A stretch of 11,712 nt of DNA, from contig CAJUJG010000070.1 in the NCBI GenBank assembly GCA_910586715.1, positions 1-11,712 of the forward strand. The letters are read 5' to 3'. Shown here piece by piece: positions 1 through 7,514 of this stretch. Source of the stretch: an uncultured Lachnospiraceae bacterium. Its GTDB lineage: Bacteria > Bacillota > Clostridia > Lachnospirales > Lachnospiraceae. The translations under genes and the position numbers were made by a program. Position 1 is the first letter of the stretch. Every line of letters begins with the position of its first letter. Under the pieces are notes generated by a model. That model saw only the letters and a program-made list of their open reading frames with translations, did no database searches and was not told the DNA's origin.

Positions 1-1970
1 ATTTTGTATGTTGAAGGTTTTAAGCCATATATAAGTTGTTGGGCTTTTTCGGCAGAAAGTTCTTCTATGGTATTTTTTTCATTACGGTCAGATGTTTGGA
101 TGGTGCCGTTGGTGGCGTAAATGTTTTTCCATTTTCTTGTAGAACTTCCAATATCTGCAGCTCCGTTTGATGTTGACGCAAAAACTCTATTTGCGCCAAA
201 ATCATATCCAATAGTATTAGCATGAATGGACACGTTTCCTCTTGAGTTTATTTGTAATGGATTGCCATCGTCTCTAAAAACTGAATAGGAGCTATATGTC
301 ATACGACAATCATCAATGTCGCGTCCAAAAGTTACTGATTCGCCATTTATAGATGCCGTGTATGTTACATCTTCATTTTGGTCCCATGTTATGAAAGTTA
401 GTGCTGGTTCGCTCCATTTTATATGCGGAATATCCGTCCTTATTGTTAACGACAAAACATATCCATCCGAATCTTTAATCTTTTGATATAAAAACAAATC
501 GCCATATGCATTGTTCAAAGTTCCCAAACAACATCTTCCGTTATCAGATGGAACAATCCCGTCCTTAGTAATGTTTACTATACCAGAAGAACCATCAGGT
601 TTGACAACTTCAAAAGTGATAGTGCCTTTGCTACTTTCTATTATTCTGCTGGTATAATCGCTTGTGTCGCCGTTATAATGAAAATCAATAACTCCTCCAT
701 GGTTTGCGCCCGTTATTGGCATAAATTCAATCGCGGAGGATGCCATAGATGCAAATGGATTAGAGGGATTCCCCACCCATTGAAGGTGCGGTGTTATAGG
801 AAACATTCCATTCTCAGTAAAAAACACTCCCGTCCCTTTTTCCGAGGGAATAATATCAATCGCCCCTCTGCTGCTTTTTATTCCGTTTGCATTAATATAC
901 CCGTTGCTGTCTTTTTCTGCCGCACCGATATTTTCCGCTGTCAGGTTTACATCGCCGGTTCGGTATGTGGATTCAGCGTTCCCTTTTATTCCTGTAACGC
1001 TCCCAATATTATCAGGAAGCTGCCCTTCGGGGATTTTTCCGTCGCCGTCAAGCGTGGCAACGCCTTCTGCGGCTCCTTTTTCCGTCTTTAAAACACATTC
1101 TTCCCGCAGTTCATCCGCACTTGCCTTTGCCTGTTTCGCATACTCTTTCGCATTGTCGGCATCTTCGCCTTCTCGAGTGCCTGTTCCGCCTACTGCATAA
1201 CTTTGCGATAACACGGCAGAAGCGGCAGCGTCTCCTGCTTTTTGCAACGCAGTAGCTGCACTGTCTGCTGCATTGGAGGCTGCATTTGCCGCATTTGTCT
1301 CGGCTTCTTTTGCATTGTCGGCATAAGACTGTGCCTCATCAGTTATTCCGTCCACAATCTCATTGATTTCTGCATCAAAGCTGCTAATCTTCTGATTGGC
1401 AGTATCAATTACCAAACGGCAGTTCGTTATGACGGCGTTGGTTTCCCCTATTTTCTCTTCAAAAACGGTATTTCTGTTCGCTTCGTTTTCCTTTCGCTGC
1501 AGCTCATTTTCTTTCCGTTGCTCTTCGCTTGCAATCCGATCTTTTTCCATGTTTATCATGTTGTCAAGGACATCGTACGAATCGATGGAGGACATGTTGC
1601 TTCCGTCGTGAACGCGCGGTTCCACAACAATATGAAACGTCCATGTCGTGAGTGAAATGCCGTCAGAGTCCTCAAGGTGCAGTTCACATACGTTTGTTCC
1701 GGCAGCAGTCAGGATTTGACTGCCATTGCCTGTATTTGTTTTAATGATTACTTTAGAGCCTTCAATGGTGCAGCATTCGTGTCCCTGAAATTGTGTTCCG
1801 TCTGCTTTGGCGATTCTGAGATATGCGGTGCAGCCTGACAAATCGAATGGCGCATCGTTGTGCATAATGTGAAATACAAACATGCGTCCCGTGTCAAACT
1901 GCTTTGCGGTCAATGTTAAAATTCCTTGCTCATTATAAAAGCTCAGGTTACTTGTTTTTTCTATATTCAT
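1..1970 (-). CDS. BppU-type baseplate/tail fibre protein with C-terminal S74 chaperone, partial (3' end beyond window)
   Basis: Probable structural protein of the tail tip that forms or anchors receptor-binding fibres. The frame is open from the ATG at 1968-1970 to the left edge, giving 656 residues and no stop, so the C-terminus lies outside the window. The start is supported by AAAGGAG at 1981-1987, ten bases upstream. Residues 1-120 look like the BppU N-terminal beta domain (motifs APFDLSGCTAYLRIAKADGT and TTWTFHIVVEPRV). Residues 140-170 are a charged coiled coil (EEQRKENELQRKENEANR). Residues 215-290 are an alanine-rich stalk containing SYAVGGTGTREGED. Residues 300-350 carry the fibre motifs GVATLDGDGKIPEGQLP and VNLTAENIGA. 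A beta-rich body follows, with HGGVIDFHYNG near 425-433. From residue 610 KWKNIYATNGTIQTSDRNEK matches the start of an S74/endosialidase-type intramolecular chaperone, with the likely self-cleavage at S627-D628. Assignments are by family resemblance read by eye; the role in host recognition is inferred. Confidence 0.85.
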   Translation of the reverse strand, partial: MNIEKTSNLSFYNEQGILTLTAKQFDTGRMFVFHIMHNDAPFDLSGCTAYLRIAKADGTQFQGHECCTIEGSKVIIKTNTGNGSQILTAAGTNVCELHLEDSDGISLTTWTFHIVVEPRVHDGSNMSSIDSYDVLDNMINMEKDRIASEEQRKENELQRKENEANRNTVFEEKIGETNAVITNCRLVIDTANQKISSFDAEINEIVDGITDEAQSYADNAKEAETNAANAASNAADSAATALQKAGDAAASAVLSQSYAVGGTGTREGEDADNAKEYAKQAKASADELREECVLKTEKGAAEGVATLDGDGKIPEGQLPDNIGSVTGIKGNAESTYRTGDVNLTAENIGAAEKDSNGYINANGIKSSRGAIDIIPSEKGTGVFFTENGMFPITPHLQWVGNPSNPFASMASSAIEFMPITGANHGGVIDFHYNGDTSDYTSRIIESSKGTITFEVVKPDGSSGIVNITKDGIVPSDNGRCCLGTLNNAYGDLFLYQKIKDSDGYVLSLTIRTDIPHIKWSEPALTFITWDQNEDVTYTASINGESVTFGRDIDDCRMTYSSYSVFRDDGNPLQINSRGNVSIHANTIGYDFGANRVFASTSNGAADIGSSTRKWKNIYATNGTIQTSDRNEKNTIEELSAEKAQQLIYGLKPSTYK

Positions 1971-2002
1971 TTTTTATTTTCTCCTTTTGGGTAAATGATG
2001 AA

Positions 2003-2029
2003 AAAGAAGCATTACGAGAATGCTTCTTT
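2003..2029 (-). terminator. Rho-independent terminator-like hairpin at the end of the 78-residue gene
   Basis: On the minus strand an 11-base arm (AAAGAAGCATT, 2029-2019) pairs perfectly with AATGCTTCTTT (2013-2003) across a 5-base loop, and the 3' arm runs into a T-rich tail (TTTTTC). The stop codon of the 78-residue gene (2014-2012) begins at the last loop base, so a ribosome finishing that gene would sit on the hairpin. The BppU-like gene starts only 33 bases further on, so the hairpin would separate it from the upstream tail genes unless it is read through or is instead an RNA stability or processing element. Confidence 0.7.
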
Positions 2030-2248
2030 CTCAGTGGTTTCAGTGTTGCTGTTATTGGCTTGCTGATATTCTTCAAGTTCTTTTTGTGTTTGCTGCCTTG
2101 CAGTAATGTTGGCAGCCATTAATATGGAATCCAAAATCACTGCTTTGGTTTGGATGTCGAGCGGGTGGTTTTGAACCAAGGTGAATAAATTTTGTCTAAA
2201 ATCCTCTGTTAATAATCCGTGTGTAGGTATTGTATTATTCTGTTCCAT
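2012..2248 (-). CDS. Small phage protein of unknown function (78 residues)
   Basis: I do not recognise this family with confidence. The gene encodes 78 residues with no signal peptide, membrane segment or cysteine. Residues 15-60 look helical (TEDFRQNLFTLVQNHPLDIQ then AVILDSILMAANITARQQTQ), and the C-terminal 25 residues are acidic, polar and probably disordered. The start at 2246-2248 has a strong AAAGGAGG at 2258-2265 with 9-base spacing. The first codons overlap the last 14 bases of the hub/fibre gene, which suggests translational coupling and production in step with that protein. Small genes in this position between fibre genes sometimes encode assembly helpers, but nothing in the sequence proves that here. 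Its stop lies in a terminator-like hairpin (2003-2029). Confidence 0.8.
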   Translation of the reverse strand: MEQNNTIPTHGLLTEDFRQNLFTLVQNHPLDIQTKAVILDSILMAANITARQQTQKELEEYQQANNSNTETTEKEAFS

Positions 2249-5200
2249 CTGTTATATCCTCCTTTAACGTTTGCAATTGTTTTTTGATTGATTCGATTTC
2301 TGTGTGTTGTTCTTGGATAAGCTTTAGTGCGGCAGGGAACATATATCGGATATCCCAGCCATCAGGCAGATTATCTTTATCGAAAGTGGCGCCGTCTTTA
2401 AACTTTTCAGCAACATCTTCCGCAATAAAGCCAATGAAATATTTTCCGATGCCCTCGTCGTTTGGAGATGAAAAATAGTCATCGTTGTATTTATACTGTA
2501 CAATATCGATGTCATATAACCTGTGAGGGTCGGATAGTTCGGTAAGGCTGGTTGAAATTGAGTTTTTAAAGCGCTTCGAAGAACCGGACCGTCCGATGGT
2601 TCCGTCTGAAGCGATATACAATGTTTTACCGGATACAGTTATATTGTCATATATATATTTTGACGAGAAACCTTTATCTGTCATATAGGTATTGTCAATT
2701 GAAAAACCTTTATCTGTCATATAGGTATTGTCAATTGAAAAACCTTTATTTGTCATATAGGTATTATCAATTTTAATTTTTTTGCTTGAGGAATCAAGAA
2801 GCATTCCATTAACAGAAGAGGGTACAGATATTTTAGCATGTGAGTTGTCACTGAAACAGGCACTGATAATTCCGAAGCAGTTACAGGCATCGGTGTCTTG
2901 TGATGACAAGCTTATAGAACGTATTATCCGATTTTTATTAGGATTTTCAATGTAATGAAGCTTTCTAACATTATCAGTCTTATATAAATCCATGATGTAA
3001 TCATGAACGGTATTTCCATTGCTGAAATGTGAATTATCAAGGATGACATATCCTACAGTATTGGTTGGTATGTGTTCATCTAAGTTATTTGGTATACAGT
3101 CACTGGAAAAATCAGAGGAATCTAGGTTTTGAATTTCTGATTTACTGAAAGTGTACTTAGATGTTACGCTAATTGCAATATTGTGTATGATTGCCTCTCC
3201 CTCGTATTCATGTATTGTAATGGTATAATTACGCTCTTCGGTTATATTTAAACAAATATCATCATTATCAGCTAAATCTTGATATTCATATAAATAAACC
3301 TTGTTGATACCAACAACCTCTCCGACAGAAACACAACCAGTAGTATAACCTTCATCATAAGAAGCAGCAAAATTAGAAAACGGTATTGCCTTAGTAAACG
3401 TTAGCCTTTTATTGTTTTTAATAGCTTCATTATACGGAAAATCTTTTAATAAAATTCCATTCTTGCTCACCGAAAAAAAATCTCCCAACATAAGTCCACT
3501 GTTTCCAATATATTTTTTTCCGCTTATTCCTGTTTCGCTGTCATCAATATAAAGACCTTCCATTTTTTCTTCATCAAATTTCCAACTTCCAATATTCCCA
3601 TTTTTTGCAGTTAATTTATTTGCATTAATTTCTCCATTGGTAAAAATGCTTTCTGCGATATTGCTGCCTTTGATTTCAGCATCAGTGGCAACAAGCTTTC
3701 CGCTGGCAGTTACATTTCCATTACTGTCTACATTAAATCTATCATTTACATTAATGCTGCCGGTAAAGTTACCGTCACAACCACTTAATGTACCGGTAAA
3801 GTTACCGTCGCATCCGTTTAATGTTCCAGTGAAGTTACCATCACATCCGCTTAATGTTCCCTCAAATGTCCCGCTGGACCCAGATATGTCTCCTTTAAAA
3901 GCTGCATTTCCGTTATCATCAATACAAAAATTACCCATGTTGACAACAATGTTATTTCCATCATTTTTTATATAATGTCCATTTTTTGAATAACTTTCAA
4001 AGGAACCTTTCGCAACATCAAAATAAGATCCTGTTTTAGCTGATGGTGAATAGTTATTTGATTTAATACTGCCCGTAGTGATACAGTCGCCGTTAATGGC
4101 AGTGGTGCCTTCTTCCAGTGAACCAAATATTCCGCTATGGGAAATTAAGGTATTAAAATTCCCGGTATTTGCTTTAATACTATCCAAAATCACATCATTC
4201 ACCGCTGTTCCAAACGTCTCCGTGCGAAGCAGTGCATTCAGCATATTATTGCTTATCTGCACATTGGCGTCATTGTTTCCAAACGTCCCGTTGCCTGTGC
4301 CGGAACCAGCGCCCGAAGAGCCGCCCGAGGACGCTCCGCTTTCACTGCCCAGCAAAAACGCGAGATCATTGATTCCGTTTAACGCCTTTGTCATGGTAGA
4401 AAACTCCACCGACAGATTTTCGTCTGCCTGAAGCGGGTTATGGGATATGGAAATAATCCGCAGCTTTACAAACCGGTTGTCGCAAAGCTCCTCGTGGATT
4501 TCCAGTCCGACCCTGATAAAATTACCGATGTCAAACGGTTTCTGAAAAGCCTTAAAAGCATCAAGCGCATAGAGATTGTCAAGCTCCGTATGAAAGGAAT
4601 ATTGCGGCTGTGACAATTCGTGCAGCTTTGCCATAGCGGATTGATATAATGTTTCCTGCATGTCCACGGTGGTGATAACGTCGTCAAGGCTGGTTGTAAT
4701 GATATTTTCATCGCTAAATTCCTGTTCCCGTATCATGCCGTTTATTACATTCATGTCTTTTTCATCAATTCCAAAGTTTTGGTCAAGCAGCACAGCATTT
4801 GCAAGCTCTTTTCTGTGCCTGTTATATGCGTCCTGCCTGTCCTCTGCCTGCCTGATTTGTGCCAACCGCTCTGCGATTGCCTCATCACATTTTCGGATAA
4901 TTCCTTTGCACTGTGTTTTGGTGAGCGAATTATTCCTATTTTCATCAAACGCCATATAGTCAAGATATTGATTTAACTGCTTGATAAAAGCGCTTTTTGA
5001 AGTAAATGCTTTTTGTTGTTCAAGTAAGCTGTTCCATCCGTTATCATCTGCGGTACGATATTCGGTAGGATTATCCACTGTCCCGGAAGCAATAAAGCTT
5101 TCATGAAACAGCAGATTTGCGGCTTCGGACCACGCTTTCTTTTTCGCCTGCAATTCATCCAAGCCGTACAAAGACCACTCATACAGGTAAGAATCAATTT

Positions 5201-6599
5201 GCGTCTTTCCGCCGCTGCCTGTCTGCGCACACTGTTTCAGGGATTCCTCAATTTTGGGAATAATAACTTCTTTATAAGCGTAAAAATCATGCCAGTAGGG
5301 CGTATCTTTAATTTTGACGGCATTTTCTGGAACTGGAAGATAATCCGGTGCGTCCCCGATTTCCTGCACACCATATTCATTTTTGTAAAGTGTTTTCAGT
5401 GCGGCGAACGCGTTGTTATGGGCTGTCAGAGCTGCATCAAGTTCTTCCTTTGAATAAGTCGTATAATCAATAATGCATCCGTCGTTGGGGACGCGGTTTT
5501 TTAGTTCGCTGATGTCCAAAAGTGTCTGATTATACCGTCTTGTCAGCTCTGTATAAACTTCCCTGCGCGTGCCCTTTATATCTTCATTGTATTTTTTGTT
5601 TTCTTCGCTTTCTTCGAAACGGATAGAAACCGAAAATGGATCTTCCTCCCGAAACTGCTTCCATTTGCGGTAGCTGTCATGCAATTCGGAGGATACAAAT
5701 TTGTAGTCTCCATACTCATTTCGCGTGTTCATAAAGTAGTCAAGATTGAGAAGATATTCTTTCCCGAAATTGACTGACTCAATACCAAGATTATTTGCGC
5801 CGGTTGGAATCAATTTTGTTACAATATTGTCATTGGACGTGCTTGTCACTTCAAAGCTGTTCATCAGATTGCGCATGGAAAGAAACACACCGGTATCTTC
5901 CCCGTAATCGGCTGCCTTTACCATCCCGACAACCTTGTGCTTCCTGTCAAATTCGAAAATAACGGAGGCAGCGGGGGACACGGTCTTCATTAAAAAGGAA
6001 TAAACGCTGTCGGATGTTTCAAAGCTCTTTTTTATTTGACAAATATCCTCATTGATTCCATTCTTAACAGTCCATCCTGTTCCTTGTAATACAAGATGCA
6101 GAAGACTTAATTGTGGGTCGCTGTAATTAACGAGGGAAATGTATTTATAGGGAAGCGTAGTGTAAGCGTTGACATTGTAGTAAATTGTGTTTTGGTTTTG
6201 GTCTGTTTCACAGGCAAGATACTCCTGGCTGTCGGGCGTGCCGCAGTTTATCTTGAAATTTTTTAAATACATGTGACATAACTCGCATTCAACGGAGTGC
6301 GCCGTGACGGTTTTGGTTTCCTGATAGCCGTCGCCTTTGATTACGGGTTCGGAATCAATGACAAAAAAGACCTGTAAATCGGCACTGTCAAGATACAGGC
6401 GCATCATATCATCAACCGAGTCGTAATAGTCGCTTTGCACCAGCTTGCCGTTCACGTCGATATAGCGGTTTACGTCAAAAGTTAGTTCCCACAAATCCGT
6501 CGCATTTCGTTTCAGGTTACAGGTCTGCGTCTGTATTCCCGTGAGCGTTCCGAGGATGCTCGAATCGGCTTTGCAGAGATAAATTGTTGTATGTTTCAT
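2235..6599 (-). CDS. Tail hub (Tal/gp27-like, prophage endopeptidase tail family) fused to a central fibre with C-terminal S74 chaperone
   Basis: Predicted to form the trimeric plug below the Dit ring and extend as the central tail fibre. It encodes 1454 residues. Residues 1-305 resemble the hub domain of Tal-type tail proteins (SFEVTSTSNDNIVTKLIPTG near 248-267). Residues 305-660 are a long, mostly helical insertion. Residues 662-750 return to the hub fold (PFDIGNFIRVGLE, VKLRIISISHNP). A Gly/Ser linker covers 751-779. Residues 780-1337 are a beta-rich fibre with three 11-residue repeats (914-946) and three 12-residue repeats (1277-1312). Residues 1338-1454 form a complete S74-type intramolecular chaperone (SSKRFKNSI, FIGFIAEDVAE, MFPAALKLIQEQHTEIESIK), ending in a coiled coil. 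I chose the ATG at 6597-6599 because it shares a base with the Dit stop (TAATG); an in-frame TTG three codons upstream is less likely. I see no peptidase, lysozyme or NlpC/P60 motif, so an 'endopeptidase' label would be by family name only. Confidence 0.88.
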   Translation of the reverse strand: MKHTTIYLCKADSSILGTLTGIQTQTCNLKRNATDLWELTFDVNRYIDVNGKLVQSDYYDSVDDMMRLYLDSADLQVFFVIDSEPVIKGDGYQETKTVTAHSVECELCHMYLKNFKINCGTPDSQEYLACETDQNQNTIYYNVNAYTTLPYKYISLVNYSDPQLSLLHLVLQGTGWTVKNGINEDICQIKKSFETSDSVYSFLMKTVSPAASVIFEFDRKHKVVGMVKAADYGEDTGVFLSMRNLMNSFEVTSTSNDNIVTKLIPTGANNLGIESVNFGKEYLLNLDYFMNTRNEYGDYKFVSSELHDSYRKWKQFREEDPFSVSIRFEESEENKKYNEDIKGTRREVYTELTRRYNQTLLDISELKNRVPNDGCIIDYTTYSKEELDAALTAHNNAFAALKTLYKNEYGVQEIGDAPDYLPVPENAVKIKDTPYWHDFYAYKEVIIPKIEESLKQCAQTGSGGKTQIDSYLYEWSLYGLDELQAKKKAWSEAANLLFHESFIASGTVDNPTEYRTADDNGWNSLLEQQKAFTSKSAFIKQLNQYLDYMAFDENRNNSLTKTQCKGIIRKCDEAIAERLAQIRQAEDRQDAYNRHRKELANAVLLDQNFGIDEKDMNVINGMIREQEFSDENIITTSLDDVITTVDMQETLYQSAMAKLHELSQPQYSFHTELDNLYALDAFKAFQKPFDIGNFIRVGLEIHEELCDNRFVKLRIISISHNPLQADENLSVEFSTMTKALNGINDLAFLLGSESGASSGGSSGAGSGTGNGTFGNNDANVQISNNMLNALLRTETFGTAVNDVILDSIKANTGNFNTLISHSGIFGSLEEGTTAINGDCITTGSIKSNNYSPSAKTGSYFDVAKGSFESYSKNGHYIKNDGNNIVVNMGNFCIDDNGNAAFKGDISGSSGTFEGTLSGCDGNFTGTLNGCDGNFTGTLSGCDGNFTGSINVNDRFNVDSNGNVTASGKLVATDAEIKGSNIAESIFTNGEINANKLTAKNGNIGSWKFDEEKMEGLYIDDSETGISGKKYIGNSGLMLGDFFSVSKNGILLKDFPYNEAIKNNKRLTFTKAIPFSNFAASYDEGYTTGCVSVGEVVGINKVYLYEYQDLADNDDICLNITEERNYTITIHEYEGEAIIHNIAISVTSKYTFSKSEIQNLDSSDFSSDCIPNNLDEHIPTNTVGYVILDNSHFSNGNTVHDYIMDLYKTDNVRKLHYIENPNKNRIIRSISLSSQDTDACNCFGIISACFSDNSHAKISVPSSVNGMLLDSSSKKIKIDNTYMTNKGFSIDNTYMTDKGFSIDNTYMTDKGFSSKYIYDNITVSGKTLYIASDGTIGRSGSSKRFKNSISTSLTELSDPHRLYDIDIVQYKYNDDYFSSPNDEGIGKYFIGFIAEDVAEKFKDGATFDKDNLPDGWDIRYMFPAALKLIQEQHTEIESIKKQLQTLKEDITDGTE
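2665..2772 (-). repeat. Three tandem 36-bp repeats in the fibre gene (12 residues each)
   Basis: Units at 2665-2700, 2701-2736 and 2737-2772 are nearly identical in DNA. The first differs from the second at one base and the third differs from the second at two. Each encodes 12 residues, IDNTYMTDKGFS, with one D to N change in the copy nearest the N-terminus. They lie about 25 residues before the S74 chaperone, within the fibre shaft. The near identity suggests recent duplication by slippage or recombination; because 36 is a multiple of 3, gain or loss of units keeps the frame. Confidence 0.95.
3762..3860 (-). repeat. Three tandem 33-bp repeats encoding a cysteine-containing fibre motif (11 residues each)
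   Basis: Units at 3762-3794, 3795-3827 and 3828-3860 each encode GTLSGCDGNFT, with one S to N change in the middle copy. A degenerate partner (SGSSGTFE) lies just before them. The spacing of small, Gly and hydrophobic residues fits a repetitive beta-helix rung of a trimeric fibre. The DNA copies differ at several, mostly third-codon, positions, so this array is older than the 36-bp array or is kept by selection on the protein. The conserved cysteine in every unit is unusual for this type of repeat. Confidence 0.93.
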
Positions 6600-7459
6600 T
6601 ATAAACAACCTGCCTTTCTTGGAAATTCATATTCAATTGTCAGGGTACAGGCTCCGGATACTTCAAATGTATTCATGCCTTGCAGCAGTCGAATCCAGTA
6701 GATGTAATCCAGTTTGTTTCCGGAACGCACAGCGCTTTCATAGTCCGTATCCCATCCTAAGTCGCCTGCCGGAATCAACCGACCGTCGTTGTCTGTTACC
6801 GTCATGTGTTCGGAATCGAGTGTCAGCACTTTATTTCCGTTCGCGTCTGCTTTGAGCTTTTGCGTGTGAAGGGTTACGGATTTTTGATCCGTCACATTTT
6901 CGATGACGACCGTATCTGATTTTGTTGAAATCGTAATAGCAGGGTAGTAGATGCCATTATCCGTGTCGGCGGAATTGTTCAGATAAAAACAATTGTCCGT
7001 TTCGGTTATGACAAACGTCTTTTTTTCCGGTCCGGAGAACGCGAAAGAAGAGTTTGTCTCGAATGTGAGTTCTTTGCCGACAAGTCGTCCGCCTGCCATA
7101 ATGTCGTTGATTTGTGTGCATACCGCATAGTAGTGCAGCGGGTAGGCATCGCAGTCATTAAATTTGAGCGGCTGCGGAAAAGCGGATGACGTAAGCCAAC
7201 GGTTGATTTTGATGGATTCCGGTCTTGTGAGTTCTTTGCCGTCCTCTTTTACGATGCTGAAATGGAATGATATTGGTTCCGCAGTTTCCGCTCCGTAGAC
7301 GTTTGATTTTGTTTTGTTTGTACATGCGGTTTTTTTGAGTTCTCTGTTTAGCCCGTTTGCGGAAACATCCGCCTGAGAATCAATCCAACCGATTGTCACG
7401 CCGAAATCGGCGCTGTTTAAGCCGTTAAAAATAAATGAATGTGCTGTTATAAATGACAT
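6599..7459 (-). CDS. Distal tail protein (Dit), phage tail component family
   Basis: Predicted to form the hexameric ring at the end of the tail tube that links the tube to the hub protein. It encodes 286 residues, in the usual range for Dit/Sipho_tail proteins. The N-terminus, FIFNGLNSADFGVTIGWID (residues 9-27), is the typical opening of the family, and IKINRWLTS followed by PLKFND near residues 83-101 fits the ring-forming N-terminal domain. The rest is beta-rich and ends in FEVSGACTLTIEYEFPRKAG. The start at 7457-7459 has an excellent AAAGGAGGA at 7465-7473, five bases upstream. The stop (6601-6599) shares a base with the ATG of the hub/fibre gene, as in a translationally coupled pair. 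A terminator-like hairpin lies immediately upstream of its ribosome binding site. Confidence 0.9.
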   Translation of the reverse strand: MSFITAHSFIFNGLNSADFGVTIGWIDSQADVSANGLNRELKKTACTNKTKSNVYGAETAEPISFHFSIVKEDGKELTRPESIKINRWLTSSAFPQPLKFNDCDAYPLHYYAVCTQINDIMAGGRLVGKELTFETNSSFAFSGPEKKTFVITETDNCFYLNNSADTDNGIYYPAITISTKSDTVVIENVTDQKSVTLHTQKLKADANGNKVLTLDSEHMTVTDNDGRLIPAGDLGWDTDYESAVRSGNKLDYIYWIRLLQGMNTFEVSGACTLTIEYEFPRKAGCL

Positions 7460-7480
7460 AAAATTCCTCCTTTTTATAGA

Positions 7481-7514
7481 AAAACCGCACCCTTATTTTG
7501 TGGGGTGCGGTTTT
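7481..7514 (-). terminator. Rho-independent terminator-like hairpin between tape measure and Dit genes
   Basis: A perfect 12-bp inverted repeat (AAAACCGCACCC at 7481-7492 and GGGTGCGGTTTT at 7503-7514 on the plus strand) flanks a 10-base loop. Read on the minus strand, the GC-rich stem is followed by TTTTTC, a good intrinsic terminator. Read on the plus strand it ends in TTTTAT, so it could act in both directions. It lies 47 bases after the tape measure stop and 7 bases before the Dit ribosome binding site. In the middle of a tail operon this implies read-through, partial termination, or an RNA processing role. Confidence 0.8.

Noticed and set aside
1904..2122. Hydrophobic plus-strand frame that looks like a small membrane protein or holin
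   Set aside because: It is antisense to the 78-residue gene and the start of the BppU-like gene, begins with TTG and has no ribosome binding site; its hydrophobicity comes from the reverse complement of polar, A-rich codons.
2665..2772. Tandem 36-bp units as a CRISPR array
   Set aside because: The units are directly adjacent with no spacers, keep the reading frame, and lie inside a fibre gene.
1..6599. Diversity-generating retroelement target in the fibre genes
   Set aside because: I see no reverse transcriptase, no template/variable repeat pair with adenine-specific differences, and no C-type lectin-like C-terminus; both fibres end in S74-type domains.
6606..6608. TTG as the start of the hub/fibre gene
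   Set aside because: It would sit almost on the GGCAGG ribosome binding site. The ATG at 6597-6599 forms a TAATG overlap with the Dit stop and has better spacing.
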